Shown here in pieces: positions 62,834-64,000 of a stretch of DNA of 64,000 bases. Below the pieces are notes generated by a model. It saw nothing but the letters and a program-made list of their open reading frames with translations, made no database searches and was not told where the DNA came from. The stretch comes from Flavobacterium sp. BFFFF2 (GTDB lineage: Bacteria; Bacteroidota; Bacteroidia; Flavobacteriales; Flavobacteriaceae): positions 108,560 to 172,559 of the forward strand of contig NKJD01000002.1 in assembly GCA_002256385.1 (NCBI GenBank), written 5' to 3'. How positions within the stretch are numbered: the first letter of the stretch is position 1; each line of letters begins with the position of its first letter. A program made the position numbers and the translations under genes.

Positions 62834-63649
62834 ATGAAACATACAATTCTCATTATAAGCCTGTTGCTTTCGGGTTGGCTTGTGGCTCAAGAACAAACGG
62901 TGCATTCCGTTTACTTTGAATTTAACAAGAGCAACCTCACCGAAAAACAAATTGACGATGTGGTCACTTTTGTGAAAAATGCCGACTCAACCCGCATTGA
63001 ATCGGTTCAAATTTATGGCTATACCGACGATATTGGTAAAGATGCTTATAACTATAAATTGTCGAACAACCGGGCGAATGCATTGAGAGATAAGATGATT
63101 GAAAGAGGCGTTAAAAACCGCATCATCATTACCATTGAAGGTAAAGGACGGGTATTAATTGACGATGATATTGTACCTAATTTGCCCGAAGTGCGTTCAA
63201 AAAACCGCCGCGTTGACGTGGTGCTAAATGTGAAACCGCTTCCAAAAATGGTGATTTCAGGTTTTCATACCGCCATTTCAAGTGATCGGATTGTGGGCGA
63301 CCACATTTACTTAGAAAACATCTTGTTTGATAGAGGTTGCAGCCGATTAACTGCCAAGTCTAAAACCGAACTCGATCGGATTGCTAAATTGCTTCAAAAG
63401 TTTAAAAACATTGAATTTGAAGTGCAGGGCCATATTTGCTGCACGCCACCCTTTCAGCGCGAAGCCATTGACATGGATACCAAAAAACGCGAGCTGTCAA
63501 CCAACCGGGCCATTTCGGTGTACAAATATTTGATTACCAAAAGAATTGATAAAAAACGCATGACGTATAAAGGTTACGGAAATACAGTCCAACTTGGTAA
63601 AGGCGCCGATTATGACCGCCGGGTTGAGTTGGTGATTACCAAAGTTTAA
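62834..63649 (+). CDS. OmpA-family protein with two peptidoglycan-binding-like domains
   Basis: A 271-residue exported protein. The signal peptide begins at the ATG at 62834 (MKHTILIISLLLSGWLVAQ); the frame is open ten codons further up to 62804, which would spoil it. Two OmpA-like domains follow: ~25-145 (VYFEFNKSNLTEKQID, YGYTDDIG, NNRANALRDKMIERG, RSKNRRVDVVL) and ~165-271 (NILFDRGCSRLTAKSKTEL, STNRAISVYKYLI, DYDRRVELVI). It has no barrel domain. The stop TAA is formed at the junction with the IS982-family end that begins here. Confidence 0.88.
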   Translation: MKHTILIISLLLSGWLVAQEQTVHSVYFEFNKSNLTEKQIDDVVTFVKNADSTRIESVQIYGYTDDIGKDAYNYKLSNNRANALRDKMIERGVKNRIIITIEGKGRVLIDDDIVPNLPEVRSKNRRVDVVLNVKPLPKMVISGFHTAISSDRIVGDHIYLENILFDRGCSRLTAKSKTELDRIAKLLQKFKNIEFEVQGHICCTPPFQREAIDMDTKKRELSTNRAISVYKYLITKRIDKKRMTYKGYGNTVQLGKGADYDRRVELVITKV

Positions 63650-64000
63650 CCCAAATTATTCGTTTGTTACCCGTTGGGTGAAATTAATTGATTTGAATTT
63701 TGATATTATTAATTGGTCTGTCAAATATGAATTTGTTGATATATTGAACCAATGTTAGTGCTGTAATTTTTGCCAATATTCTGGTTTTAAAGCCCTCGAA
63801 AGATTTTGCATAATTGTTTCTTATTTTGAATTGATCACATAATTGTGAGAACAGTGTTTCAATTCTTTTTCTCGCCTTTCTAAAGATATATGGCTGTTTT
63901 ACATACCCTTTTTGATTCATTCTCATTGGTGTCTCCAAAATGATATTTGCCGATTGAAATAAATCTATTTGTTGAGTGGAAGACAGATAACCTTTATCCC
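63648..64000 (-). mobile_element. IS982-family insertion sequence, cut by the window edge
   Basis: One end of the element, AACCCAAATTATTCGTTTGT, begins at 63648, right at the stop codon of the OmpA-family gene. Inside lies the transposase gene on the minus strand. The left part of the end sequence matches the terminal repeats of the two MITEs at 22.5 and 27.5 kb. Confidence 0.85.
63684..64000 (-). CDS. IS982-family transposase, N-terminal part outside window
   Basis: The frame is open from the stop at 63684 to the right edge; at least 105 residues are visible. It reads DKGYLSSTQQIDLFQ, LETPMRMNQKGYVKQPYIF, RKARKRIETLFSQLCDQF, and SFEGFKTRILAKITALTLVQY, the C-terminal catalytic part of IS982 DDE transposases (the Glu of the triad is in RKRIETLFSQL). 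The ATG and the first catalytic aspartates would lie beyond the window. Confidence 0.93.
   Translation of the reverse strand, partial: DKGYLSSTQQIDLFQSANIILETPMRMNQKGYVKQPYIFRKARKRIETLFSQLCDQFKIRNNYAKSFEGFKTRILAKITALTLVQYINKFIFDRPINNIKIQIN

Overview
The window looks like a piece of a Bacteroidota chromosome, most likely order Flavobacteriales. This rests on features visible in the sequence: promoter -7 boxes of the TAnnTTTG type, secreted proteins with the type IX secretion (T9SS) type A sorting domain, a GLPGLI protein next to a carboxypeptidase-regulatory-domain TonB receptor, a PID-CTERM-type small protein, a lipoprotein TamA (TamL), and housekeeping genes of flavobacterial character (asnS-rpoN, fbaA-accD, and yceD-rpmF-fabH-accB-accC with pdxA and ribE alongside). 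Base composition is moderately AT-rich and genes rarely carry Shine-Dalgarno sequences, also typical of the phylum.

Layout. 0-6.4 kb: the N-terminal part of a giant secreted beta-helix/Ig-like adhesin on the minus strand, running off the left edge. 6.8-15.9 kb: TonB-like protein, amino-acid dehydrogenase, dtd, a cation/proton antiporter, asnS and rpoN, with small dispersed repeats between them. 15.9-24.3 kb: an accessory region on the minus strand with small secreted or lipidated proteins, a CPBP membrane protease, the GLPGLI/TonB-receptor pair, and a non-autonomous mobile element (MITE) that supplies the 3' end of one gene. 24.5-28 kb: orphan response regulator, tadA, a decayed toxin-antitoxin-like pair, bioB, and a repeat-filled gap with a second MITE copy. 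28-34.2 kb: two tandem, paralogous ~980-residue T9SS surface proteins. 34.2-42.3 kb: rRNA/tRNA methyltransferase, tamL, fbaA-accD, and an amino-acid permease with asparaginase. 42.4-47.9 kb: tRNA-Ser(GGA), two repeat islands built from a covarying double-hairpin element and a promoter-like repeat, and an MBOAT acyltransferase with its SGNH-like partner. 47.9-64 kb: recX, fatty-acid/biotin carboxylase operon, pdxA, ribE, recJ, queA, aroA, a MazG-like enzyme, a GIY-YIG protein, an OmpH-like lipoprotein with an S41 protease, an OmpA protein, and the end of an IS982-family element at the right edge.

How the parts fit. Lipid synthesis is well represented: AccB, AccC and AccD (three of the acetyl-CoA carboxylase parts), FabH, and BioB for the biotin that AccB carries. 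Envelope assembly and surface display are the other theme: TamL, OmpH-like, S41 protease, OmpA, TonB, T9SS cargo, and an O-acyltransferase pair.

The most unusual content is non-coding. (1) A ~59-nt double-hairpin repeat in six copies whose stems change by compensatory base pairs. (2) A dispersed repeat in which a TAnnTTTG promoter box is kept while its flanks diverge. (3) A MITE family whose ends match the IS982 element at the right edge. (4) A shared hairpin leader in front of two unrelated secreted small proteins, each next to a membrane protein.
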